A stretch of 64,000 bases of DNA from Bacteroidaceae bacterium (GTDB lineage Bacteria; Bacteroidota; Bacteroidia; Bacteroidales; Bacteroidaceae): NCBI GenBank assembly GCA_017529865.1, contig JAFXNA010000024.1, positions 87,101 to 151,100 on the forward strand, in the 5' to 3' direction. Below are positions 34,459 to 42,662 of the stretch, piece by piece. Position 1 is the first letter of the stretch; each line of letters begins with the position of its first letter. The position numbers were made by a program, and so were the translations under genes. Below the pieces are notes generated by a model. The model saw only the letters and a program-made list of their open reading frames with translations. It was not told where the DNA came from and did not search any database.

Positions 34459-34977
34459 TTACATTCTTGCAAAAGACTGGCCGAAGCGTGGAGCACCCCA
34501 AGGAGTTGCGTGGATGCGATGACGCTGTGGAAATTCTGGAGCCTTTGCTGCCGGGCGGAGTTCCTTCTGTACCTCTGCGATGGCGCTTGCCAATGCCTTG
34601 CTGCTTACCTGAGTACCGTTGATCACTACCGTGTTGTCCTTGGCATTCACGATGATGTCCATCAGTTCGGGTACTGAGAGTGCGTAGTTGCACTGGTAGT
34701 AGTCTGCGTTGCGGTCCTTTGGCATGACGTTCACGTTGCCTTCGCTGAGTTCGCTGGTGAGGACGCTTTCACCGTTTGTATTGATGATGTCGAAATTGAA
34801 ATCTACTGCCTCGCTGGCTTCCTCGATGATGCTGAGGATGCATTGGTTGGTTGCACGGTCGAATCCGAGACCTACCTCCATATTCGTTGTTACGGGTGCG
34901 TAGTACACTGTTGAGTTCTGAGCGTTTGCACTTACACTTGCGATGAGACTTGCGATTGCGATTACTAATGACTTCAT
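34459..34977 (-). CDS. Secreted protein of unknown function
   Basis: A 172-aa protein with a signal peptide (MKSLVIAIASLIASVSANAQ). The mature part has an N-terminal beta-rich region with one Cys (TNQCILSIIEEA) and another Cys (YYQCNYALSV), which could form a disulphide, and a C-terminal Pro/Arg/His-rich tail (HRIHATPWGAPRFGQSF). I do not recognise a family. It faces the FKBP gene, with a hairpin between them. No good -7 element is visible upstream, and the 340-bp region before it is shared with the divergent dut gene. Confidence 0.6.
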   Translation of the reverse strand: MKSLVIAIASLIASVSANAQNSTVYYAPVTTNMEVGLGFDRATNQCILSIIEEASEAVDFNFDIINTNGESVLTSELSEGNVNVMPKDRNADYYQCNYALSVPELMDIIVNAKDNTVVINGTQVSSKALASAIAEVQKELRPAAKAPEFPQRHRIHATPWGAPRFGQSFARM

Positions 34978-35206
34978 AATTTGTTTCCTTTCTTAATTTT
35001 TAGTTTGTTATTTATTTTTTGTTTTTGAATTCTGTTTTTGTTGAGGCCTGTTTTTCAACCTCGTACATCTCTTTGATTCCGCAATCTCAAATTCGATTAA
35101 ATTCCGATTTCCTAAACGTGATAGGGGTTTCCCTACGGCAAAGGGAGGAATACACCCATATCGCTTTGAAATTGCTTAATAATGCTTAAAGATATTGGCT
35201 ATATGA

Positions 35207-35268
35207 AAAATGCGTTTAAGCCGAGCAAAAAAACAAATGTATTTGATTTTTTCGAGGCGTAGCATTTT
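35207..35268 (+). repeat. Nested-hairpin intergenic element, copy 2
   Basis: Outer arms AAAATGC (35207-35213) plus GCC (35220-35222) pair with GGC (35256-35258) plus GCATTTT (35262-35268), as in copy 1 at 3578-3640. The inner stem here is CAAAT-gt-ATTTG extended by A6/T6, unrelated in sequence to the inner stem of copy 1. The distal arm overlaps the dut -33 element. The rest of 34978-35206 shows no gene. Confidence 0.6.
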
Positions 35269-35296
35269 GTGCTATGCGAATTTTTTCATAAATTTG
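35266..35296 (+). promoter_or_regulatory. dut operon promoter
   Basis: TTTG (35266-35269), 19-nt spacer, TAAATTTG (35289-35296); the dut ATG is 24 nt downstream. The -33 element is formed by the 3' arm of the nested-hairpin element. Confidence 0.75.
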
Positions 35297-35319
35297 CATT
35301 CTAAATAAAAAATTAGATT

Positions 35320-35751
35320 ATGGAAGTGAAAATCATAAATAAATCCCATCATCAACTGCCTGCTTACGAAACGATTCAATCAGCAGGTATGGATTTGCGT
35401 GCTAATCTTGAGGCACCTATTACTTTGCAGCCTATGCAGCGTTGCTTAGTTCCTACAGGGCTGTTTATGGCTCTCCCTGCTGGCTATGAAGCCCAGGTAC
35501 GTCCTCGAAGTGGATTGGCTATCAAGAAGGGGATTACTGTGCTAAACTCGCCTGGTACCATTGATGCGGACTACAGAGGTGAGATTTGTGTGATTCTCAT
35601 CAATCTGTCGCAGGAGCCATTTGTCATCAACGATGGAGAGCGTATTGCTCAGATGGTGATTTCGAACTATGAACAGGTGGAGTGGAATCAGGTTGAGGTG
35701 CTAGATGACACTGAGCGAGGTGCTGGTGGTTTCGGACATACGGGAAGATAA
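35320..35751 (+). CDS. dut: dUTP diphosphatase
   Basis: Hydrolyses dUTP to dUMP, keeping uracil out of DNA and feeding dTMP synthesis. The 143-aa product is the trimeric all-beta form with its five motifs in order: [30 protein letters not shown] with the catalytic Asp, GERIAQMVI, and the flexible C-terminal [11 protein letters not shown]. It is the first gene of a group with a TPR protein, DUF4292 lipoprotein and EnvC-like protein, an arrangement I recall as common in Bacteroidales. Confidence 0.97.
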   Translation: MEVKIINKSHHQLPAYETIQSAGMDLRANLEAPITLQPMQRCLVPTGLFMALPAGYEAQVRPRSGLAIKKGITVLNSPGTIDADYRGEICVILINLSQEPFVINDGERIAQMVISNYEQVEWNQVEVLDDTERGAGGFGHTGR

Positions 35752-35755
35752 AAAA

Positions 35756-35791
35756 GGAGCCCCCCTCTACCCCCCCCTTTATGGGGAGGAG
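35756..35791. repeat. G/C-rich palindromic repeat, copy c
   Basis: CCCCCCTCTACCCCCCCC, TTTAT, GGGGAGGAG, between dut and the TPR gene. It faces copy d (35857-35893) head to head, and the TPR start codon lies between the two. Confidence 0.7.
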
Positions 35792-35799
35792 TATAATGA

Positions 35800-37587
35800 A
35801 TGCAAAAGAAAATGGCGAAGACAAAAAGCATAATAAAGAGTCTGCAAAAGTATCTGCTCCCCGCCCTTATAGGGAGGGGAAGGGGGGTGGCTCTCTTATT
35901 ATTTTTGTCTTTTGGTGTGCTTTGTGCTTCGGCTCAGGACTCGAATAAGGCGAAGGCTGACCACTTCATTCTGGAGGGACATCGGCAGATGTTGCTTGGG
36001 AACAACTCTGATGCGTTTGAGATGTTCCGTCATGGACTGATGCTAAACCCGAAATCATCTGTGGCACTAAGCGAGTTGTCGCACTTCTGGCAGTATCTCA
36101 GACAAGACAGCCTGTCGCTCCAATACATGAAACTTGCCACTCAATATGCTCCCGACAACTACTGGAACAAGGAAGCTTTGGTAGATTTCTATGTTGATGC
36201 CGGTAAGACGGATGATGCCATTAACGTTCTGGAACAGCTGGCGAAACAATTCCCAGAGAAAGAAGATGTACTGTTGATGCTCGAAACCCTCTACAAGCAG
36301 AAACAAGACTATGCCAATGTCGTTCGGGTGCTCGATGCGCTTGAGGTGAAGGAAGGAAAAAGCGAACAACTCAGCATCGAGAAGTTCAGAACCTATGTTC
36401 AGATGAAAGATGAGAAGAAAGCATTTGAGGAGATGAGTGAACTGGCAGAAGAATACCCCAACGACCTACGCTACAGGGTGTTACTTGGTGACCTATATGT
36501 GGATCAAGGTCAGTATGACGAAGGGTTGAAAGTATATCAAGCTGTGGAAGAAGAAGATTCGACAAACATCTACTTGATGTCGTCGATGCTGAATTACTAC
36601 ACGAAGACAAACCAAGACTCACTTTACCAACAACAACTGAACAAGGTATGTACCAATCCCCAACTGGACGAAGAGACTCGCCTGCGGTTCCTGAATGGGT
36701 TGGTATTCCAAAACATGCAAGATAATAAAGATCCACAGCCGCTGTTAGAGATATTCAAAAAGGTGTTGGCGATGCCTCAAGAAAACACACAGATTCTGGA
36801 ACTCTGCACACGATTCATGGTTACACTCAAGCGACCTGCTGATGAAGTAAAACCAGTACTCAACCAGATGCTCGATATCAATCCAGAGAACAACATGGCC
36901 CGTGGCCTGCTGTTGGAATATGCTGTCGAAGCAAACGACCTGCCAGAAGTTATTCGCATCAGCAAACCTGCTGTTGACTACTCGATTGATGACCCTGTAT
37001 TCTATTATTATTTAGGTGTAGCATATTTCCAAACCGATAGTGCACAGTTGGCCGTCAAGACCTTTAGGAAGGGTTTGCAAAAGGTGGACAGCAAAACCAA
37101 TCTGCAGCTACTCACCAATATGTATGCCTTGATGGGTGATGCATATCACCAGTTGGGAGATAACAAACATGCATACGAGTGCTACGATTCGTGTCTTCTC
37201 TATCGACCCGATGAAGCAATGGTACTCAACAACTATGCCTACTATCTGTCGCTTGAAGAGAAACAATTGGAAAAAGCCGAAGAAATGAGCCGACGTTCCT
37301 TAGAGAAAGAAAGCGACAACTATACCTACATCGACACGTATGCATGGATTCTGTTCAAGCAAAAAAAATATACAGAGGCCAAAGAATATATAGATAAGGC
37401 GTTGGCAATTATGGGTGACGACATCGAAGCCAATGATGCCACGATTATCGAACATGCGGGCGACATCTATGCCAAGAATGGGCAGAAAGAGCGAGCCGTA
37501 GAATTCTGGCAGCAAGCGGTCGACTTGGGCAATGCCTCTGTCGTCCTGAAAAAGAAACTGAATAAGAAGAAGTATATCAATGAATAA
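35800..37587 (+). CDS. Secreted tetratricopeptide-repeat protein
   Basis: A 595-aa exported protein made almost entirely of TPR helices (about residues 50-580), with typical A/B helix pairs such as ALVDFYVDAGKTDDAINVLE, LGVAYFQTDSAQLAVKTFRK and AGDIYAKNGQKERAVEFWQQ. It is likely a periplasmic scaffold for envelope proteins. The signal peptide is long; the start is at 35800 or at the ATG at 35812. The segment LLPALIGRGRGVALL of the signal peptide is encoded by a G/C-rich palindromic repeat. The stop overlaps the next gene by 8 nt, so translation is coupled. Confidence 0.88.
   Translation: MQKKMAKTKSIIKSLQKYLLPALIGRGRGVALLLFLSFGVLCASAQDSNKAKADHFILEGHRQMLLGNNSDAFEMFRHGLMLNPKSSVALSELSHFWQYLRQDSLSLQYMKLATQYAPDNYWNKEALVDFYVDAGKTDDAINVLEQLAKQFPEKEDVLLMLETLYKQKQDYANVVRVLDALEVKEGKSEQLSIEKFRTYVQMKDEKKAFEEMSELAEEYPNDLRYRVLLGDLYVDQGQYDEGLKVYQAVEEEDSTNIYLMSSMLNYYTKTNQDSLYQQQLNKVCTNPQLDEETRLRFLNGLVFQNMQDNKDPQPLLEIFKKVLAMPQENTQILELCTRFMVTLKRPADEVKPVLNQMLDINPENNMARGLLLEYAVEANDLPEVIRISKPAVDYSIDDPVFYYYLGVAYFQTDSAQLAVKTFRKGLQKVDSKTNLQLLTNMYALMGDAYHQLGDNKHAYECYDSCLLYRPDEAMVLNNYAYYLSLEEKQLEKAEEMSRRSLEKESDNYTYIDTYAWILFKQKKYTEAKEYIDKALAIMGDDIEANDATIIEHAGDIYAKNGQKERAVEFWQQAVDLGNASVVLKKKLNKKKYINE
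35857..35893. repeat. G/C-rich palindromic repeat, copy d (inside a coding region)
   Basis: CTCCCCGCCC-ttata-GGGAGGGG followed by AAGGGGGGTGG, wholly within the signal-peptide codons of the TPR protein. Opposite orientation to copy c 66 bp upstream. Confidence 0.75.
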
Positions 37588-38431
37588 ACTGAAACAATAC
37601 ATAACAATCACCATCACCTGCATCACTATCTGCTGGGGACTTAGTGCGTGTAAGTCAACCAAACCTGTGACACCACCTGACAATCCAGTAACCAGCACCA
37701 CAACAGCGTTTGCAGCCGACAAGTATCTTTCGATGGTGACATCGAACAATACAAATCAGGCAAACCTCACAGCCAAAGTAAAAGTTGTGGTGGATGTTGA
37801 TGGCAAGTCGACCTCAACCAGCGGTTCACTCAAGATGAAGAAAAACGATGTCATACAGATTTCGCTTGTCGATCCACTATTGGGTGTGATGGAACTGGGT
37901 CGAATGGAGTTCACCAAGACACGTGTGCTGATTATCGATCGTGTCAATAAGCAATATGTAGACTTACCCTATAGCGATGTCAGTTTCCTCAAACAAGCCA
38001 ATATCGACTTCAACACCCTCCAATCACTCTTCTGGCATGAGGTGTTCGAACCTGGCAAATCATCTACGAAATCTGCCGACTTTCAGTTTAAAGATAATGG
38101 AGACAATATTGACATCCTATTTGTAGATCGTATGCTGACCTACAAGTTTGCCACCAAAAAGCAGCAAGGACAATTGCTAGAGACCGTTATTACTAACAAC
38201 ACAGACAAGAACTATCGATTTGCTTTCAACTACGATAACTTCACTAAGTTCTATAGCAAACCGTTCCCGCGTGAGATGACGATGGCCTTTACAGACTCAT
38301 CGCAGACAACTTCGTTGTCACTCACGCTCAGTTCACTGAAGAATTCGTCTGACTGGGTAGCACGCAGTACTGCCCCAAGCAAATATACAAAAGCAGATCC
38401 GGAGAAACTCTTTAAATCGCTCGTCAAATGA
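37580..38431 (+). CDS. DUF4292 lipoprotein
   Basis: A 283-aa lipoprotein (lipobox LSAC, Cys at about residue 24). After a Thr/Pro-rich linker it has a LolA/LolB-like half-barrel: TAKVKVVVDVDGKSTSTSGS, LKMKKNDVIQISLVDPLLGV and FTKTRVLIIDRVNKQYVDLP. This fold binds acyl chains in lipoprotein carriers, so a role in envelope lipid or lipoprotein handling is plausible but unproven. It overlaps the TPR gene by 8 nt and the EnvC-like gene by 4 nt (ATGA), placing all three under one translational chain. Confidence 0.88.
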   Translation: MNKLKQYITITITCITICWGLSACKSTKPVTPPDNPVTSTTTAFAADKYLSMVTSNNTNQANLTAKVKVVVDVDGKSTSTSGSLKMKKNDVIQISLVDPLLGVMELGRMEFTKTRVLIIDRVNKQYVDLPYSDVSFLKQANIDFNTLQSLFWHEVFEPGKSSTKSADFQFKDNGDNIDILFVDRMLTYKFATKKQQGQLLETVITNNTDKNYRFAFNYDNFTKFYSKPFPREMTMAFTDSSQTTSLSLTLSSLKNSSDWVARSTAPSKYTKADPEKLFKSLVK

Positions 38432-40086
38432 GAAATAGAATCACACAAACTATATGTCTTATCTGTATGATGGCAACCTTAGCGATGGTGTCAACAAGCC
38501 CTTGTTATGCTCAGAAGAAGACAACTACAACAACAAAGAAAGCAACAACCACAACTACGAAAAAAGCTACTACAACCACAAAGAAGACAACTACAGCCAA
38601 GAAAACAACAACCACGACGAAGAAGACGACAACCACCAAAGCTGCCGCAAAGCCTGTGGACAAGAAAGCCCAGCTACAAAAAGAACAGGCAGCCACTCAG
38701 AAACAACGTCAGCAGTCACAGCAGCAGATTTCGGTCATCAACAAGAATATCAAGGCTAATCTCGATAGCGTACTCATTCTCAACAATCGCATTGGACGCC
38801 AACAGTACCAGATTGATAGTCTCAATCGGGCAGTCAAAGCAATGGAAATACGTATCGACACCCTCAACAATCAGATTACTCGCACGAAAAAAGAACTGCT
38901 CGACAAAAAGAAGAAGTTTGCTAATGCGATGGTTTACCTGCAACGACATAAGACCATTCAGGAGAAACTAATGTTTATTTTCTCGGCTGATAACTTCTCC
39001 CAGTTCATCCGTCGATTGCGCTACATCAAAGAATATTCTTCCTATCAGAAAGTGCAAGGCGAGATGCTGAAACAGCAACAGAAGGAACTGGAAGGTATGC
39101 AGCAAGAACTGGTGGATATCAAAGCAAAGATGGAAGCCAATCTGCAAGAGATGCGTCGCAAGGAACAAGCACTCGAAGCAAATAAGAAGAACTGCCAGAG
39201 CAAGGTTGAATACCTCAATAGGAACCTCACGACCGTGCAGAACCAAATCAAACAGCTGCAACAGAAAGAGGCAGAACTCAATGCTCAGATTGAACGACTG
39301 ATTCAGCAAGAGATAGCCGAAGCCAAACGTAAGGCAGAGGAAGCACGTCGCAAAGCAGAAGAGGAAGCACGCCGGGCAGAAGAAGCACGCAAGGAGAAGG
39401 AACGTCAGTTGGCAGAAGCGAAGAAACGCCAGGAGGAAGCTGATCGCATTCGTAAAGAAGCAGAAGCTGCGGCCAAGGTTGCTGCCACTGAAGCAGAAAA
39501 GATTGCAGCCAAAGAGAAAGCAGCAAAGGCAAAAGCTGATGCCAATGCGGCTGCTAAAGATATCAAGACAGCAGAGAAAGAGGTGAAGATTGCTGTGAAG
39601 GCAGAAAAAGAAGACGCCAACAAACCGAAGCCACTCGTAGAAGCATACAAGCAATCGGCACAGGCTGAAGCCAATCTCTCTTCAAACTTTGCCAACAACA
39701 AAGGCAAACTACCAATGCCTATCACAGGTACCTATAGCGTTGTTGGCCATTATGGGACCTATACGGTAGAGGGCCTCAAGAGTGTCACACTCGATAACAA
39801 AGGTATCGATATACGAGGCACTGCAGGATGTATGGCTCGCTCAATCTTCGATGGTGAGGTGTCATCAGTATTCCAATATGGTGCTACCTATATCATTATG
39901 GTACGACATGGTAGCTACATCTCAGTCTATTCAGGACTATCATCTGTTGCAGTATCCAAGGGTGCTAAGGTGACAACCAAGCAATCATTGGGAAAGGTTG
40001 GAGTAGATGCTGACGGACATTATACCCTTCACTTCCAGCTACGCAAAGAAAGTTCTCGCCTCAACCCAGAGCAATGGGTGAGGTAA
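38428..40086 (+). CDS. EnvC-like murein hydrolase activator with degenerate LytM domain
   Basis: A 552-aa exported protein. After the signal peptide comes a Thr/Lys low-complexity tract (about residues 30-75), two long coiled-coil regions (about 85-300 and 300-400, the second very Ala/Glu/Lys-rich), and a C-terminal peptidase M23 (LytM) domain (about 430-552). The zinc ligands are incomplete: the first motif is LDNKGIDI (Asn where His is expected) and the last is YTLHFQLRK (Thr where the first His of H-x-H is expected). As in E. coli EnvC, it probably activates amidases during cell division rather than cutting peptidoglycan. It is the last gene of the dut operon. Confidence 0.87.
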   Translation: MRNRITQTICLICMMATLAMVSTSPCYAQKKTTTTTKKATTTTTKKATTTTKKTTTAKKTTTTTKKTTTTKAAAKPVDKKAQLQKEQAATQKQRQQSQQQISVINKNIKANLDSVLILNNRIGRQQYQIDSLNRAVKAMEIRIDTLNNQITRTKKELLDKKKKFANAMVYLQRHKTIQEKLMFIFSADNFSQFIRRLRYIKEYSSYQKVQGEMLKQQQKELEGMQQELVDIKAKMEANLQEMRRKEQALEANKKNCQSKVEYLNRNLTTVQNQIKQLQQKEAELNAQIERLIQQEIAEAKRKAEEARRKAEEEARRAEEARKEKERQLAEAKKRQEEADRIRKEAEAAAKVAATEAEKIAAKEKAAKAKADANAAAKDIKTAEKEVKIAVKAEKEDANKPKPLVEAYKQSAQAEANLSSNFANNKGKLPMPITGTYSVVGHYGTYTVEGLKSVTLDNKGIDIRGTAGCMARSIFDGEVSSVFQYGATYIIMVRHGSYISVYSGLSSVAVSKGAKVTTKQSLGKVGVDADGHYTLHFQLRKESSRLNPEQWVR

Positions 40087-40103
40087 TGAGTGAATGAAGA
40101 GTA

Positions 40104-40145
40104 GAGAGAGGATTAAATGATTGGGATGCTCTCTCCGTTTATTTT
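40104..40145. terminator. Terminator shared by the EnvC-like gene and dgt
   Basis: GAGAGAG (40104-40110) and CTCTCTC (40129-40135), then CGTTTATTTT on the plus strand. It overlaps the 3' end of dgt, whose stop is at 40113. Confidence 0.6.
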
Positions 40146-41447
40146 GCGGAAAAGGTCAAGGGCATATACGTCTGTCATACCTGTGATATAATCCAGGACT
40201 GCCATGATGCGCTCATAGACATTTTCACTATGAACACTATATTGTTTGGAAACACGCTCAAGCAACAGACGTGAGTAGGCTGCCTCGGGATTCATCGCAG
40301 CAGTAGTGAAGAGATCGATAAGGGTACTGATGATTTTATAACCCGCCAACTCGATGTCGACAACGTCTTTGCTGCGATAGATATGAGCATACGAAGCTTT
40401 CTCACATTTCTGATAAGCCTCACCAATACGTCCTTCAAGATGCTGAATAAGTGACCCCTCAAAGGTTCCATTGAGGATGGCCTCTTCATTTTCGACAAAC
40501 ACCTTAACGCAAGCAGCCTCTAAGGCTCCTATACAGCAAGAACGTAGATAGGCAATCTGTTCATTGAGATCTGTCACCCGTTCCAAGACTTTCTTCATCT
40601 GAGCCTGACGATCCTCATCAAAATAATCAAGCAATAACCTTTTGGTCTGGTCAGAAGACAATATCTTTAGCTTATGCGCATCTTCAATATCCATAATTTC
40701 GTAACAGATATCATCGGCTGCCTCGACAAGATAGACAAGCGGATGGCGTGCATATTGAGGTTGGGCATCATCTTGATTTTTTTGTATGATACCCAGTTCC
40801 TTTGCTATTTTCCGATAGGTTTCGATTTCGCTCTGGAAGAATCCGAATTTCTGTTTATTGCCCGCTTGATTGGATGGGAAGGGGTATTTCACAATGGAAG
40901 CGAGTGTAGAATATGTCATCACAAATCCTCCTTCACGACGACCTTCAAACTGGTGGGTGAGCAGACGGAAAGCATTGGCATTACCTTCGAAATGTGTGAG
41001 GTCATTCCACTCATTTTGTGTCATAAGCGACTGATATTTCTGTCCAGCTCCTTCTGAAAAGAAAGCAGCGATGGCTCGTTCACCTGAATGCCCAAATGGA
41101 GGATTGCCCATATCGTGAGCCAGGCAAGCAGCACTGACAATTGATCCACACTCCATGATATGTGAGTCCTTCAACTCCGTATGCTTCATCAGGAGACGAT
41201 GAGCCACATCATCACCCAGAGAGCGCCCCACACTTGCTACCTCGAGACTATGAGTCAGACGATTGTGAACAAAGATGCTTCCTGGCAGAGGGAACACCTG
41301 TGTCTTGTTTTGAAGTCTGCGGAAAGGCGAAGAGAAAATCAGACGGTCGTAATCACGATGAAATTCTGTCCGATCGTCCTTCTTCTGATAGTGCTGGTCT
41401 TCTTGTCCCAGTCGCTTGTTGGATATGAGTTGATGCCAATTCATCAT
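40113..41447 (-). CDS. dgt: Deoxyguanosinetriphosphate triphosphohydrolase-like protein
   Basis: An HD-superfamily enzyme that removes triphosphate from dGTP or other dNTPs. The 444-aa product has the conserved start (DRTEFHRDYDRLIFSSPFRR), the metal site with His in HNRLTHSLEVASVGRSLG, the HD pair in ACLAHDMGNPPFGHSGE, and the distal Asp in VEAADDICYEIMDIEDAHK. Length matches the short dGTPase group. The start is at 41447 or the adjacent ATG at 41444. It lies downstream of the glycine-lipid genes, separated from them by two hairpins. Together with dut on the other strand, the region holds two dNTP-pool enzymes. Confidence 0.93.
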   Translation of the reverse strand: MMNWHQLISNKRLGQEDQHYQKKDDRTEFHRDYDRLIFSSPFRRLQNKTQVFPLPGSIFVHNRLTHSLEVASVGRSLGDDVAHRLLMKHTELKDSHIMECGSIVSAACLAHDMGNPPFGHSGERAIAAFFSEGAGQKYQSLMTQNEWNDLTHFEGNANAFRLLTHQFEGRREGGFVMTYSTLASIVKYPFPSNQAGNKQKFGFFQSEIETYRKIAKELGIIQKNQDDAQPQYARHPLVYLVEAADDICYEIMDIEDAHKLKILSSDQTKRLLLDYFDEDRQAQMKKVLERVTDLNEQIAYLRSCCIGALEAACVKVFVENEEAILNGTFEGSLIQHLEGRIGEAYQKCEKASYAHIYRSKDVVDIELAGYKIISTLIDLFTTAAMNPEAAYSRLLLERVSKQYSVHSENVYERIMAVLDYITGMTDVYALDLFRKINGESIPII

Positions 41448-41492
41448 CTGATTTTCTATTTTATAAATACGATTTACTATTATAACAAAAAA

Positions 41493-41526
41493 AGAGGATA
41501 ATTACACTCTCGTGCCATTGTCCTCT
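41493..41526 (-). terminator. Terminator between the glycine-lipid genes and dgt
   Basis: Minus strand: AGAGGACAAT and ATTATCCTCT close a 14-nt loop, then TTTTTTTG. An upstream hairpin GCAAAAAA-aatgca-TTTTTTGC (41598-41619) may add to it. Confidence 0.8.
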
Positions 41527-41657
41527 AAAAAATGATAAACACCTATTTACTACTTTATAGCTTTGACTCGCTAAGATTAAAAAGGTTTAAACGATTTGCA
41601 AAAAAAATGCATTTTTTGCGTTTTGATTGTTTATTCCTTCTTTCCGCTTAGCTGTTT

Positions 41658-42662
41658 TTATGTTTTCATTACCTTGTTGACACCAGAGGTGATATGAGAA
41701 AGAACCTTGAGAGACTGATTGACCAGCTCAGGATGTTCCTTCGCAAAATTATCGATATGACGAATACGTTTACTTTCGATAATCTCATCGATGGCAATTA
41801 GGATTCCTGTTTCTTCCACATCTCCAAAGCCGTCATTAATGGCTGTGCCAAACATCTTCATCGTAGGCGAGAGGCTCATGTAAGCATTTACCAATGGAGG
41901 AATGGTGAGTCCACAACTACGGATTTCACGATTCAGAATGATGTAGTCTTCCCTGAAATCATCATAGCAGAACATCTGCTCGAACTCCTTGGGGTCATGT
42001 TCGATTTCCAATGGCTTCATAGGAACTATCAGATTATCCTTATCAGGGAAATGCTTGTTGAGGAAGTAGAGAATCATGTCTCTACATCGACGATTATAGG
42101 ATGGATACATCGTCATCTTCCCAAAGAAATACTTGCAATTGGGCATGATGACAGACAAAGCTCCAAGTCCGTCCCACAGGTTGTCGAGGGCAAATAATCC
42201 TTTGGTATCTTTGCGGGTAGCCTGATACTCCAACGTGACAAACGAACGTCCCAATTCTACTGTGTAGGGCAGGTAGTCGTGGATGAATGTATCAGAGAAA
42301 TGGAACATGTGGGAAGTTGCCAAAATGGGTTGTCCTTTATCATCGAACTCTACCTCTGTGCCCAACAGATAGCGATAGCCTCCAATGATTTCTTCCTCGT
42401 CTGGATTCCACACAATGAGTTGTTTGTATGGGTTTTCACAAACATCCAACTCATCGAGGTCCATATCTTTGCCTGTTCCTCCCCCTGCCGCACGAAAGGC
42501 AATCTCACGTAGGCGTCCAATCTCCTTGACTACATTGGGTGCATTTTGCCATGTGACCACATAAATCTCGTTATGGCTGCGATTGGTGAATCGCATACGC
42601 TTGTCTTCCGTGAGTTCAGATTTCAACAGCTCTCGGCTGATGGGAGCAATGATTTCTTTCAT
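41658..42662 (-). CDS. glsB: GlsB-like N-acyltransferase of glycine-lipid synthesis
   Basis: A 334-aa protein of the OlsB-like GNAT group. In Bacteroides thetaiotaomicron the related protein forms N-acyl-3-hydroxy-acyl glycine, the first step of glycine and serine-glycine lipids. Features are an N-terminal acyltransferase core (VVKEIGRLREIAFRAAGGGTG, EEEIIGGYRYLLG, TVELGRSFVTLEYQATRKDT) and a C-terminal extension with DNFAKEHPELVNQS. Its ATG overlaps the end of the upstream PlsC-like gene by 4 nt, so both steps of the pathway are translationally coupled. The assignment rests on recalled similarity and on this pairing. Confidence 0.8.
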   Translation of the reverse strand: MKEIIAPISRELLKSELTEDKRMRFTNRSHNEIYVVTWQNAPNVVKEIGRLREIAFRAAGGGTGKDMDLDELDVCENPYKQLIVWNPDEEEIIGGYRYLLGTEVEFDDKGQPILATSHMFHFSDTFIHDYLPYTVELGRSFVTLEYQATRKDTKGLFALDNLWDGLGALSVIMPNCKYFFGKMTMYPSYNRRCRDMILYFLNKHFPDKDNLIVPMKPLEIEHDPKEFEQMFCYDDFREDYIILNREIRSCGLTIPPLVNAYMSLSPTMKMFGTAINDGFGDVEETGILIAIDEIIESKRIRHIDNFAKEHPELVNQSLKVLSHITSGVNKVMKT

